Positions 11,756 through 23,117 of a DNA stretch of 64,000 nucleotides are shown piece by piece. The position numbers were made by a program, and so were the translations under genes. Origin of the DNA: Tenebrio molitor (Eukaryota > Arthropoda > Insecta > Coleoptera > Tenebrionidae); the NCBI RefSeq assembly GCF_963966145.1, contig NC_091050.1, forward strand, positions 16,678,001 to 16,742,000, written 5' to 3'. Under the pieces are notes generated by a model. That model searched no databases. It saw only the letters and a program-made list of their open reading frames with translations, and was not told where the DNA came from. The stretch's first letter is position 1. Each line of letters begins with the position of its first letter.

Positions 11756-14700
11756 TCATTTCTTATCTTTGGACACTACACACTCTTGACATTTATTTTT
11801 CCATTTTCTATTATTGTTCTTCATTTCATGTGTAACCGCTTCAAGTGTATTGAGGAAGTCGTCTTCGCGATCGGTGGTCTCGTCGTCATCCTGCAGTAAT
11901 GAAGAATCAACAAATACAGTCACGATAGTATATTACACTACTATAGATAGATCGGTAAATGCTTTATAACAGATCGAGAGAAAGTTGGAGGAACGACATC
12001 CCGAGGGTCGAGTTTCTCCAACTTTCGACATCTGTTATAAGAACTTAACGATCGAGTATGGTATAATATTTTTTTTGCGCCCCCAATTTTACTGAAACGT
12101 ACAAAATACGGTGGGTTTAACTTTACACATTTTTTCATGTGTCACGGCACATTGTACCGTTATAATCCATAACAGTTCTGTTAATTCGTTGTTTCCATAA
12201 CAACCGGCGCTAAGCGATCTTACTGTGCTCGTTAACGGAGCGAGAAACGAATAAAAACAGCGATAGCGCAAAAAATAATTATACCAGTTACTAGGTACCT
12301 TGTAAGTGGGAGAATACCACTCTTCAATGCTGCAAGTACAACTGATGGGGCTATCTCTGGGACTGTCCTGGAACGAACCGCTTCCTTGCGAACCTAAACA
12401 CCACGAATTTTCACACTCAAGCGGCGGAGGTGAGCAAGGTGTGTAATTTCGAGGGCACTTCCGTTTAAAAGTCGAATTGATTAAAGGCCGTGTTTGGGTC
12501 AGTAAAGTTCTAAAAACGAAAATGGACAATTTACGTCCATACAAATGATAACACGACTTACTCATTTTCTTGTTTCAGTTTTATTATGGTGTCGCAGTAG
12601 CACTGCGTTTTCCTCTTGACTTTGTCGTTGATTTTCCTCTGTTCATCTAGCCACGCTTTAACGTTGTTCACAACGTTTCTGCTTTCGGCACAGATATCAT
12701 CGCGGTTGTTTTTCGCGTCTGCAAGTTCCATCTCTAAATTTTTGATTGTTTGGCAGAACATTTCTTTTTCACGCGTCAGAGTTTTACTTTTCTCTTTCAA
12801 ATTTTGATTGTCGGTATGGAGTTTGTCCAGTTTTTGTTTCAAGAGACGGTTTTTCTCGTCCAACATATTGACCGTACTTTGCAGACACGTAACTTGTTTT
12901 AAAAGTTTGTCATTCTAAAAGCGTTTGCTGTTTAAAAAAGAAATTACAAAAAATACACACGCTTACCTCGTTATTTAACGCCAGTTGATTTTGTATCATG
13001 TTTTTGATTTCCACTTTCAAAGTACTAATTTCTTCTTGCGTCGCGGCCATGTCTGGTGAACAATCACAACAAGTTACCAGTACCTGGTTCGTTTCCTTCT
13101 TACTTTCGATTTTCTTTTGCACTTCGGTTTTCAAATGTTCGATAAAGTCTGACAAACGTTTTTCTTCTTCTTTAGATTCTTTGAGATTCTCGGACAGTTC
13201 CTCGATGTATTGGCGCGTTTCTTTCTCCTTCTTTGCTGCCTTTCTTTGAATATCACTTATCCTCAATTCTTTGCTTTTGAGTTCATCTATTAAAGATCTG
13301 TTCCTAGCTTCCAGTTCGTTGAGATTTCTTCTCGTTTCAATTAACTAAAATATATCTTGGTAAACTTACAGAACAAAGAAAAAAAGAAAGGAATCGTAAA
13401 ACAAACCGAAGCCTTGAACCTGTCGGCGAGCTTTTTATAAAGAGCAAGTTCACAGCGACAACTTAAATAAATATCTTCTTGTTCCCGATTATCTTGTATC
13501 ACATTTTTGTGAAACTCTTCCGCTATCTCCATATGTTGCAATTCGCTTTCGGCCAAACTCTCGTTCAACTCTATCAACTGAAACAAACACCGTTAGCGAT
13601 CACATTAATTAAACTTGACAGCTTTTATTTCGTACAGTTTGCCTCAGTTCTAAAATGACTTGTTTGCTTTGAGCCAATTCGTGCTCCCTGTAGCATTCAT
13701 TTTGAGCTAAATGTGTTGTCTGGTTCTGCAACTGTGTTAGCTGTTCAACCAAATTTTGTTTCGTCAATTCGCTAGTTGCCAGTTTTTCTTTAAGTTCTTC
13801 GTTCTGACGTTTTAGTTGCTTCGTTTTCTCTTTGTTCTTCTCTTTGACCCTGTCCAATTCATTCTGTACCGTTCTCATCTTCTCACACTGCTCCTTACAC
13901 TCCTCTTGAAGTCTTTCAATTTTTCTGGTTCTCCTCTCGTAGTCATCTCTGCAGTCAGAAGCACTTCCTTTGCAAACGATCCCTTTAGATTTTGCTACAT
14001 TTTTTCTCGCCGATTCAACTTCGCAGTTTTGTACGACGCACTGCAACTGCATCACTGTACTGTTCAACGAAACTACCGTGGCTTGTAGTTCATGATTTTC
14101 CATGACGGAGTGTTCAAGTCTCATTCTCATTTCGTTGATCGCCTCATCGTGAATATTCAAATCGGCATTTTTTTGACCGATGATCAGTTGGAGTTCGTCG
14201 ATTTTCGCATCTTTCAGTTGATTTTTCTGATTTGCAATGAGAACTTTTTTTTCAGTGTCGATCAGTTCCGCTTGCAGTTTTTCGCTCAGTTTTTGCAGTT
14301 CGACGACTGCGTTATATAACTGTCCGTTTTCTTCGCGACACGACTGATTCGATAAATTCTGAAAAGTACAAGTCCTGGTAAGACACAATTTTAGAAAAAC
14401 CCATTCGTATTTCGTACCAGTATTTCTTGAAGATGGATAAGTTGTTCCGACATCACCGTCATTTCTTGCTTGAAGCAGTCCACAACCTGTTCATAACACC
14501 GATTCTGTTGACGCAACTTTTTCAGTTCGTGTTTCGATGCGCATTTCGAATCCTGCGACGAGAATGAATCCATTTAGTAAACGAAAATTATATAGTCACA
14601 AATTAAAGCGTTCTACAAAGCTTCAAGCGAGACCCTACAAATTCATTTTACCTCGAATCTCCTGAATTCGTTTTGATACTTGGAAAGCTGTGTTTCTAAA

Positions 14701-16113
14701 ACTGCCACGTCTTGTAAGTTATTAAAATGTTCTACTTCCAGATTTAAGTTCGAGTCTTGAAGCTTCTTGTACGATTCGATCAACTGTAACATTTCCTCTT
14801 CTAATATTTCATTTCTTTCTTCCAAATCTACTAAATTTGTGCAAAAAACATTGGCTAGATATTGATAGTTTTTCACCTAAAATTTAATACATTGAGTGGA
14901 GTGTACAATTTTAGAATCCAGCCACAAATGGACTTACATGCTGATACACTACTGCGAAAAATAGTTAACTCATGCGAAAAATTTATAGAAACAATGTAAT
15001 TTCGGTCAGAGTCAATTTTATTTATCACAAATCCTATAAAAGCTTCTACAATAAAATCTTACTTTGTATATATTTATTTGACTCTTAAACATGAAATAGG
15101 CAAGACGATCGGACGTATCAATAAATAAAATAAATATATGGACAAATAAATAGAAATAATTACATTAAGTACTTGCTACCGATTACCGAATATGACATCG
15201 CTGTGTCTTTTTATGCACATTCAAAATTTAATTCGACCACATTAAACGCATGCATCTAGTTAAAATAAAAATTCACACATCATGCACAGACTTTTGATTA
15301 GATTTAGGAGCGGGGTTTTGGGTCCCGAACCATCGTGCAGCCCACCCAACACTCACTTCCTGTTGATTGTTTTGACGCAATTCGTCCAGTTCCTGTTTGA
15401 CGTTGACTAAGGCTTCTTGTAAATTTACGATAGTCATTTTTTGCTGTTCGATCTGAAAATAAAAAGTTTTGGAGCCCGTTTCGTACAAATTTCCCAGTGT
15501 TGTTTCACCTCTATTCTGGCTTTTTCTTCGGACGCTTCCAGAACATTGATAGAGTTAAGGTATAGATCCACCTAATGGATACAAAACTAATTTACGGAAG
15601 CTCTAGCGCAGCTTTTGGAAAGCGTTAAAATAGAAAGCGCGAAAACTCACCGCTTTTTGTAAATTCTCGGCTCGTCCTTGAGAATTTGCCAAAGTGTTTT
15701 CCAATTCGGTGCACCTCTGCATCAGCTCGTCGACTTCACATTGTCGCCGACATATTTCGGCCTCCAGTTCTTTATCTTTTCTTCTCACCGTCTGTAACTC
15801 AACTTGTGTTAGATTAAGTGTGTTAGTTACTGTGAATTTATGTAGTGACGTCTTTGTTTTGGAATTAGGAAAACAGTGTTCTGTCAATATGTGTGAGGTG
15901 CGTGTTATATGTGTTCTGATTTGTATTTTTTTATTACCAGTTCTTCGTCTATCATTGTGTGCGTTGATGTCATGTCCACCTGAAAGAATTAGGTACCTAT
16001 TATGAATGAATGTGAAGAACGACGTAATTTTAACTTACGCAAGGCCTCATCTGTTTTATTGTCTTTTTAGCGTCATCCAGTTGCTTTGCAAGGTCCGCTT
16101 CCTTTTCTTTATT
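11756..16113 (-). CDS. Coiled-coil locus, long 3' part (13 exons)
   Basis: Thirteen minus-strand exons join in frame: 16113-16039, 15979-15938, 15791-15651, 15571-15509, 15452-15357, 14876-14652, 14552-14418, 14358-13636, 13577-13407, 13344-12967, 12914-12562, 12509-12299 and 11890-11756. Together they encode 915 residues and a stop. Eleven of the twelve internal junctions are phase 0. Almost the whole length is predicted coiled coil by eye (heptad-like Leu/Glu/Lys patterns, for example VVELQKLSEKLQAEL). A Pro/Cys-rich segment near the end (CPRNYTPCSPPPLECE) and an acidic tail (DDDETTDREDDF) break it. The first exon begins at a splice acceptor in phase 0, not at an ATG, so it must join an upstream exon, most simply the ones at 17,178 or 16,428. 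I do not recognise the family; a structural role such as centrosome, cilium or sperm tail is conceivable but not shown. Confidence 0.75.
11960..12045. repeat. Long hairpin repeat, copy 3
   Basis: The left arm TTATAACAGATCGAGAGAAA continues to GTTGGAG and pairs with the right arm ending CTGTTATAA. The loop is about 20 bases and contains CCCGAGGG. It lies inside the last intron of the coiled-coil locus. Confidence 0.65.
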
Positions 16114-16245
16114 CTACGAAAATACGAAGAAAACGAATTAAGCGAGTGTACACTAGATACCAAGAAAATAAATATCAGACAATTTTGTAATTTCAGTAAA
16201 ACAAAAAACATAACACACATTTATTTAAAAAGATTGCAATACAAT

Positions 16246-16667
16246 CTATAGCTTTTTCAAAAACACCATCAACAGCGAGTGTTCGAATTTTAATTCCAAA
16301 ATCTTTGTAACGTTTTCACTTAAATCTGCGTTACGTAATTCTGAATAATTAAACTTCGATAGGGCATTTTCTTGCTGTAAAAATAATTTTTAAGTCTATT
16401 GGTGACGACAAATGAAAATTTTTTTACGATATTTTTTCTTTCAGCAACTGTCAATTTATTTAGTAGACCTTTGATAACGTTATACAGACTCGCAAGAAGT
16501 AAATTTTTTGAACTGTTGTCTCGCTGTAACTCTTTTATTTTATCTTCCGAAAATCTGCGCCAAGCATGAAATTTTTTAACTTTTCTCTTCATATTTCTCA
16601 AGCGATCAATCATTTTTCCTAGGGATTCACCAGTACGTTGTTTTTCCTTTTGGCTGGCAGAATTATC
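16246..16667 (-). CDS. Coiled-coil locus, alternative terminal exon pair
   Basis: Exons 16667-16428 (80 codons, phase 0 at both ends) and 16374-16246 (42 codons and TAG) form an alternative 3' end. The first is lysine/arginine-rich and helical (RLRNMKRKVKKFHAWRRF); the second ends LLMVFLKKL. The AATAAA complement at 16220-16225 follows the stop at polyadenylation distance. The upstream boundary is a splice acceptor in phase 0, so it could follow the exon ending at 17,178. Exon 16667-16428 could also be an internal exon leading to 16,113. A separate small gene starting at the internal ATG (16,613) is possible. Confidence 0.55.
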
Positions 16668-16806
16668 CTACAAATTAGTTCGATGTAACCAGAAGTGAGA
16701 TTTGTAATTGTTTCCGCATAAATTAGCAACACATTTAGAAAATTGTATTTGTATAACAATAATAATATTAGTAAAAATAGTTTATTATTGAGATTCATTG
16801 ATTGTT

Positions 16807-17583
16807 TCAGTCGAAATCGCCATGATCATAAATTTTGTCAAATGTTCTGTTAAAGTTTGTCATAGTGAATTTTGATTTTTCCTTCACAGGGATATCCTTC
16901 ATGTAGGTATCATGCACGATGTCAGATCTGCTTAGTTCCATTTTCAGATCGGTTTTCTTCGTTTCATCGTACCTGCGCTTGTTTGTTTCCCCATCTCTTT
17001 TACTCTCATTAATAAAAATTACCGTCGAGTATTTCGGTTTCTCCGTATTTCGACTGTGTCTTACAGTGGTATACACAGATTTGTTCTCGTAGTTTTTAGA
17101 TTTTTTGTAAACCGGTCTATTGAGAATCTAGGAACAAACGGGAAATGGAAACAGGTTGGGAAAGGTTTTTCAATTACCTGCTGCTTCAATTGTTTAATTT
17201 CCTTCCTTAGTTCCTTAATGATGTCATCTTTGAACGCCGTTTGCTTGTCAGCTTGCACGCATCTTTCTTCTAACTGTTGAACGTCTCTTTTAAGTGCAGA
17301 TATCATATCGTGTTTACATGCCACTTCTTCCGTTAAGGCACTTCTCATATCTAACATTGACTAATGACATAAAAAAAAGTTTTTTTTACAATTTATAGGT
17401 ATGTTTACATATTACATACTTGTTTTAACGTTTCGAATTCTTCAGTTTTCTTCTTAAGCATTTCTTCAAATGATTGATTACAATCATCTGGATCAGGGGT
17501 AAATGTCCTTAAAAAAATTCTTTAAGTGTATGAAGAGTGTGACTCCCGTTTACTTACTCTTGCTTAGTTTTGGGTGTTGTATC
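16807..17583 (-). CDS. Coiled-coil locus, middle exons with alternative stop at 16,807
   Basis: Exons 17583-17558, 17507-17420, 17360-17178 and 17127-16807 are in frame and end with TGA. The third is a coiled coil (KRDVQQLEERCVQADKQ). The last is basic and charged (ESKRDGETNKRRYDETKK) and ends YDHGDFD. The first exon begins at an acceptor and has an in-frame stop just upstream, so it needs an upstream exon. A donor at 17886 (AAAAAG then GTAGGA) inside the preceding exon matches its phase 0. Joined that way the product from 18,853 has 399 residues. An AATAAA complement at 16781-16786 follows the stop. Confidence 0.65.
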
Positions 17584-17718
17584 CTAAAACAAAATATGTA
17601 GATTAGACATCCGATAATTATTGAGTGCAAACCAAGAATGTTGAAGTGAATAAAAAAAACTCAAAATGAGAAAGAAATATATTTACGGTCAAAAATTACT
17701 TGGTACAAAGCGGGTGGT

Positions 17719-18853
17719 TTAAAATAAAAGGGCGGGGCAACATGTGCGATTTTGGCTACAAGGATGACAGGGGCGGCAAGGAATGCAAGGACGGCAACAA
17801 CGTTTAGGACGACGGGGGCGACACGTACATCCGCAATTAGTTGGATTATCTACAACTTGTAGGGTCACTTTTAAGGCTTTTCCTACCTTTTTCATCGAGT
17901 TTAAGCCGTTGGCGATAGGAATCAGATTTGTCTCCCTAACAAAAAAAAATAAATAAATAAAACAATCAGTGGATTTTGCCTTATTCTATTGCGTTATGAC
18001 TGTGGTTAAGGCTAACTACTCACTTGGAAGGGATGTCACAGTCACAAGTGGGCTCTTTACCGAATAAATCACTATAGGTGACATCATAAAACTGGAGTCC
18101 GTCGATGTTCCATTTTCGATCATCTCTTATCCGTCTGATAAATTCCAGCAAGTTTTTCAAGTCGTTTTCGAGGTAAAAAACTTTCTGGAAAGGTTCACCT
18201 AAGTTGTGGGTAACACTGTAGGTTTGATACCTTTTCATCACCTGCAGAAAAATCTTCACTGTATTGCTCCTTGGAACGGTGCATTTTTTTTGACAATGAA
18301 AAAAGGATTTCACTGGAGGCGAGGAAAGGAAAAATAAAACGTTCCGAAAACGTAAAAGGCGCAAAACTTCTCTCGTTGGGAGCGAATCGACTTAAATTAA
18401 CTGGAACTTACTTCGTACGCACTCTTCGAGGTCTGTCTCAACTTGTCTTCCAACATTTGTACTCTGCTGGTAGCCTCCTCCTCCAGTTCTTTCACGATAC
18501 GAGCCATCATCTGCGTCTGTTCGGTCAAATCGTCAATCCATCGCTTCTGGATTTTCAGTTTGAGCTGTAAATTTAAAATTGGAGCCAAAATTGTAGAGGG
18601 CGCTCGTTCCGTTAAGCGTGTCAAGAACTTCGACACACCCACCGATTCTTCGAAAATTACGAAAAATACTGAAAAAACGGGGTACACGCACCTCGAGGCA
18701 ATCACCGCCTCCTTGTACGTCGATCTCGCTCAGTTTGGTCTCGTAAAAATCCTTAAACTGTTCCATAACTTCCAGAGCATCCTGCTCGCCACACTTTCCA
18801 CTTGTTGCAAATACGGGACACACGTAGCTACCGCTTTGATTGAATTTGGACAT
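17719..18853 (-). CDS. Coiled-coil locus, 5' part with cysteine-rich short form
   Basis: Exons 18853-18692, 18564-18412, 18241-18024 and 17935-17719 give 249 residues. The N-terminus MSKFNQSGSYVCPVFATSGK is followed by a coiled coil (EQTQMMARIVKELEEEATS) and a folded-looking segment (DRKWNIDGLQFYDVTYSDLF). In this form the protein ends in a 39-residue tail with 11 cysteines in CRPC-like units (CRPCIPCRPCHPC). If the donor at 17886 is used instead, the tail is skipped and the reading continues into the exons at 17,583 and below. The tail recalls Cys-Pro-rich sperm-tail proteins of flies only in composition; function is unknown. Confidence 0.7.
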
Positions 18854-20234
18854 TTTTGCTTACACTGAATCAAACGGAACGTAAAATTTTTGTAATTTCT
18901 TTCTCGGGTTGGTTTAATGGTCCAGAATGGAAGTCATGTTTTGACGTTAACGTGCCCAGCTCACTGTGTTCCCCACTATCTGAAAACATTGCCTACTACG
19001 TTTTATTGTAGACAGAAATAGATTGAGACCACAAGGATGTTGGTGGTGCAAACACAAACTACAAAATTTTCAACTGATGGACGGTGTTTCGGCATTTACA
19101 TTTCCGATAATGATTTTTAATGCTATTATTTTAATATTCTTGTCTGTAAGACAAAAAGTAGGAAAATGTGGGAGTGTATTGTAATAACTTTATTGAGTAT
19201 GATTTTATTTCCTGTACAATTTGTTTCTGTGCATACAGAATAATGATAACCATATATAAGCAAGCAAATAAAATAATTAATTAATAATAATAAATTTAAT
19301 TATATTCAAATATAATACAGTTATACTCATGGATAAAGAGACATCCATACCATACGATATTAGTTTCCTCATTTTAAAATCTGTACAACCACCTTACTAC
19401 ATTGTACATCTACTAAATTAATATATATATACGAATGTAGGACTATAAGTCTCGGATCGATGAAGACCTGTTCGCCTGAAATGCACATCAAGTCTTAATG
19501 GAGCACGAGACTAGAATGACACATGACCTACCTTTATAATGAGCAGTTCTGCTTTTTTTCTCATAAAAAAAATACAATATACTAAAATTATTAAAATTCC
19601 AGTCATGCATCATGTTCAGAAAGTACATTTCAAAACAACGCGGCGACTGTCAATTTCTTCAATTTGGACTGTTGTGAAACATACTTTGGATAATTTGAAA
19701 ACACTAATAAAATACACGCAAGTAGGGATATTTATAATTTACACCCGCTTTTGAGTATAAATTTTAAACTTTTTTAAAAGTTTTTACAACGAATTAGATT
19801 GACAAAATCGACTGGAAAGCTGTGTGATTCAATATATAATTGCACTTACTAAATTAAATTAGACAATCATAATAAAACGAATTAGAATTTTTGGAGTGCT
19901 GAAATTTCGTCAATCCAATTCTACACTGTCAAATATCGGATTCATAAACAGTACTATATAAAATGAAAAACACCATTATCACAAGATCTTTCCTTTAGTT
20001 GTTTCAACGTTCTATAATAAGGGCCAAACAAAAAATCTATCAGAGACGAAAATGCAACTGAGATGATTAGGATGTGATCCTACAAAAAAATAAGTGACAG
20101 TGTACTTTTATGAGTGTTGTAACAGTATTAATAAAGGGGCTTCTTATTACACTTATATATCACTAAAGTGCAGGAGCACAGTCCAGTCCCTTCTTCAGAA
20201 TTAAAGACACAAATCCGGGCGGAGGGAGGGGCCA
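18854..20234. other. Rab5 3' UTR and coiled-coil gene promoter
   Basis: No coding segment is visible. The minus-strand Rab5 transcript should run into this stretch; an AATAAA complement lies at 19189-19194. The promoter of the coiled-coil locus must lie between there and 18,854. The rest is AT-rich without clear structure. Confidence 0.5.
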
Positions 20235-21422
20235 TCACTTGCAGCAATTGCCCGCAGCCTTGGCACCCGTGTCGCCCTCTGCTAGTCTCCTACCTTGCCC
20301 GCTACCACCTTGGGCCGTCGCCTGTTCGTTTTTAGGGAGTTTCTTGGCTGGAAAATCACCAGTTTACGTCACTGAAGAAACAACATCGTGTACAGTAACA
20401 TTCAAAGCTACGTTCGTGTCGCACAGGTATCCTATTACGATTATTATCATCAAAAGAAAAATTGTAAGAATTCGCCATTCCGTAATTGACCAATGAACAA
20501 AATATTAATTTTAAAAGTTGTCAAAAAAGGCTTTGATTATGCATTAACGATAAAATCCACGACCAAAAATACTGATATGTACTTGAAAACAGCGAATGTC
20601 ACGGCACAAACTGAAGAATTAAACTGAAATATTATTCTCACATTAGCGGAGAAAGTTATTTTGTTTTTTTTTACATATTTTATGTAACAGTGCATACTAA
20701 ATTTTCCACATCACTTTAAAAAAATTAGATTTTTTCCCTTTCAAAAAACACTACTCAGTTGCGTGAAATGTTTAACGGGAAGAGACAAGTTCAACGAAGC
20801 TTGAAGAGGCCAAAGAACCTGCCACATCTCTTACCTATCGCCAAGAAAATATCGTTGACATTCATCGCTGTTTTGGCCGATGTTTCCATGAAGAGAAGTC
20901 CGTTCTCGTCCGCGTATGTTTGGGCCTCCTCGAATTCTACCATCCTTTTATTAGCCAAGTCCTGCTTGTTCCCCGCTAACGCGATAACAATAGTGGGACT
21001 CGCTTGTCTCTGCAACTCCTTCACCCACGTCTTTGCCCTTCCAAAAGTATCTTGATTGGTAATGTCGTAGACGACGATAGCTGCCTGTGCCCCTCTGTAA
21101 TACATGGGAGCCAAACTGTGATACCTGAAAACACAGCATCAAAATTACAAAATTCGTACGGCCCCTTTCTTCCATACCTTTCCTGTCCTGCGGTGTCCCA
21201 TATTTCGAATTTGACAGTAGTGTCGTCGAGACATACGGTCTGTGTAAGAAATGCGGCGCCGATAGTGCTCTCTTGGTACTCATGAAATTGTCCTTTGACG
21301 AACCTCAGGACGAGACTGGATTTACCGACGGCAGATTCGCCGAGGAGCACCAATTTAAACTGACAGATTTTACCTTGCGTTGAGCCATTTGGTCGCTGAG
21401 CTGTTCCGGTTCTGTTTGCCAT
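20235..21422 (-). CDS. Rab5: Small GTPase Rab5
   Basis: Minus-strand exons 21422-21178, 21124-20835 and 20347-20235 give 215 residues, the normal Rab5 length. It is a membrane-bound GTPase that drives early endosome fusion. Visible motifs are the P-loop GESAVGKSS, switch I ESTIGAAF, switch II [20 protein letters not shown] with the catalytic Gln, the guanine-binding NKQDL, and ETSAK. The last exon ends GNCCK, with the two cysteines that are geranylgeranylated in this family. AKKLPKN in the hypervariable tail is typical of Rab5. The start follows the usual layout MANRTGTAQRPNG. No unusual residue is seen. Confidence 0.97.
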
Positions 21423-23117
21423 TTCGTCTGAGATAACGAATGCTGTATTATTATCGAAAGGTTCGTCATTATCTGACGGTCATTAAACAAAACAGTTTAT
21501 CTGTAGTGCGGTTTAAGAAACGTGTTGGATTTCGTAGCAACAAGTAATTTCGGAAAAAGGCGGTTTTCCAACTTGCGTTCTTGATGTCGCGACGATGACG
21601 CACGGTGGAGCGAGTCATGCAGTCCGGAAGAACTTCCACGCTTATTAAAACATACAATCGTCGTTCAAGTAGATTTCATTTCTTTAAGTAATTCACTTCC
21701 CCAATATATCTTGCTCCACTTTAAAAATCGATCAAAATTTAGAAATGATAAATAAATTAAAACAAAACCTTCATTTATTTAATTTAATTGGATCTTTCGA
21801 AAATCGCATTGTAGCTTTACTCACAGCTGTTCATAGGTAATGAATAGCCGGGGAAAATTAAAGAAAAATCGAACGAAATTATTAACGTAAAATAATCACA
21901 AGCAACGCAAGTTTCCGGTGTTGTAAAAAAACCGTGAAAGCAAATATCCATTTGGTGAAACCAAGTCGCATGGTTTGCTCAATTTTGATTCAGGACGGTG
22001 TATAGATAAAACATTCATGCACGGTGCTCACATTTGCTATCGTGTTTCCAGATTCAAAAGACAATTTTGCAAGTTTACTCTTTGATTAAACTAATCTATC
22101 TCTTATCTTTCAAAATCGCTTGATTTTTTAAAATCTCGTACTAAATTGAGCACTTTTCGTTTACAAGAAATTTTTCATGCGCTGATTAAAGGCGGGTTGG
22201 TTCTGGTCTCTGTGGAATGTGTAAATGTAAATTATCTGTTTATGCGAGCGAATGTCCGCGCGGCATTAATTCTCGATAGGGGTTTCACTGCAATGACCTA
22301 TAATATAAAAATAACGAGACCGAGCTGATAAAGTTCGCCGAGGAATAACGAAATAAAAAAAGAAGGGGGCGTATGGATTTTCAAGGCTTCACATAGCGGG
22401 GTTCAAGGGCGTCGTTAGTCCGAAAATCAGCTGACGTACCGAGGGGGCTCCGTTTCGCATCTAAAGATTGTAATCAACAGGTTCAAGAGTTGCTGTGAAT
22501 CGTCCACGAAACATGAAGATTTACTTAGAATGAATGACGCATTTGACATAATAAAAAACATCGTCTCTCCACGTCTAACCTACCATTTCGGCTACATTTT
22601 ACTTACATTAAGTAAATACCTCACGTTGCACTGATACGATTATTATTTTTCTTCTTCATAAAAGTACTTTACTTAATTTTATTGTTTTTAACACGATAGC
22701 ACCAATTTACTACACACAATGAACAAAATTAGTGACACACAAAATGACAGTTCTCAGAGACGACCTCGACTACCAACATAACCGTAGGAAATTACCAAAC
22801 TTGCGTATTATTTTCCAATTCCGAGGAAAAGAAAAACGTTGTCAAACTCAGTTTAACCCCAAATAATTTTATCGAATTTTGACCATCTGTTTTTCATAAT
22901 ACGAAAAATATAATGCTACATTTAAAACCATTAAACAATAAACATTTGAACAATTTTATTACCAACATGTGGCGCGAAATTTTAAACGCCGACCTTCTAC
23001 CATGTTTGTTTTATTTTACATAAGCATTCATGTCAAATCCAAATATAGGTAATAAAAACCAACTGAATTTTTAAATAAAAAAACCTTTATTCAAAATATA
23101 TATATCTACACGCAAAT
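21423..23117. other. Intergenic region upstream of Rab5 / downstream of CWC22
   Basis: This should contain the Rab5 promoter and first non-coding exon, and the CWC22 3' end (AATAAA complement at 23086-23091, 27 bases past its stop). I see no coding segment. A modestly GC-richer stretch at 22,330-22,460 is unexplained. Confidence 0.5.

Noticed and set aside
13816..14319. Plus-strand frames inside the coiled-coil exons
   Set aside because: They are antisense shadows of the real minus-strand coding exon 14358-13636.
15273..15356. Coding extension to a stop at 15,273
   Set aside because: It reads through the consensus donor GTGAGT at 15,356; the next exon at 14,876 joins in phase, so this is intron.
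18443..18868. A 141-codon plus-strand frame
   Set aside because: Antisense to the first two exons of the coiled-coil locus, which have proper splice sites and joined phase.
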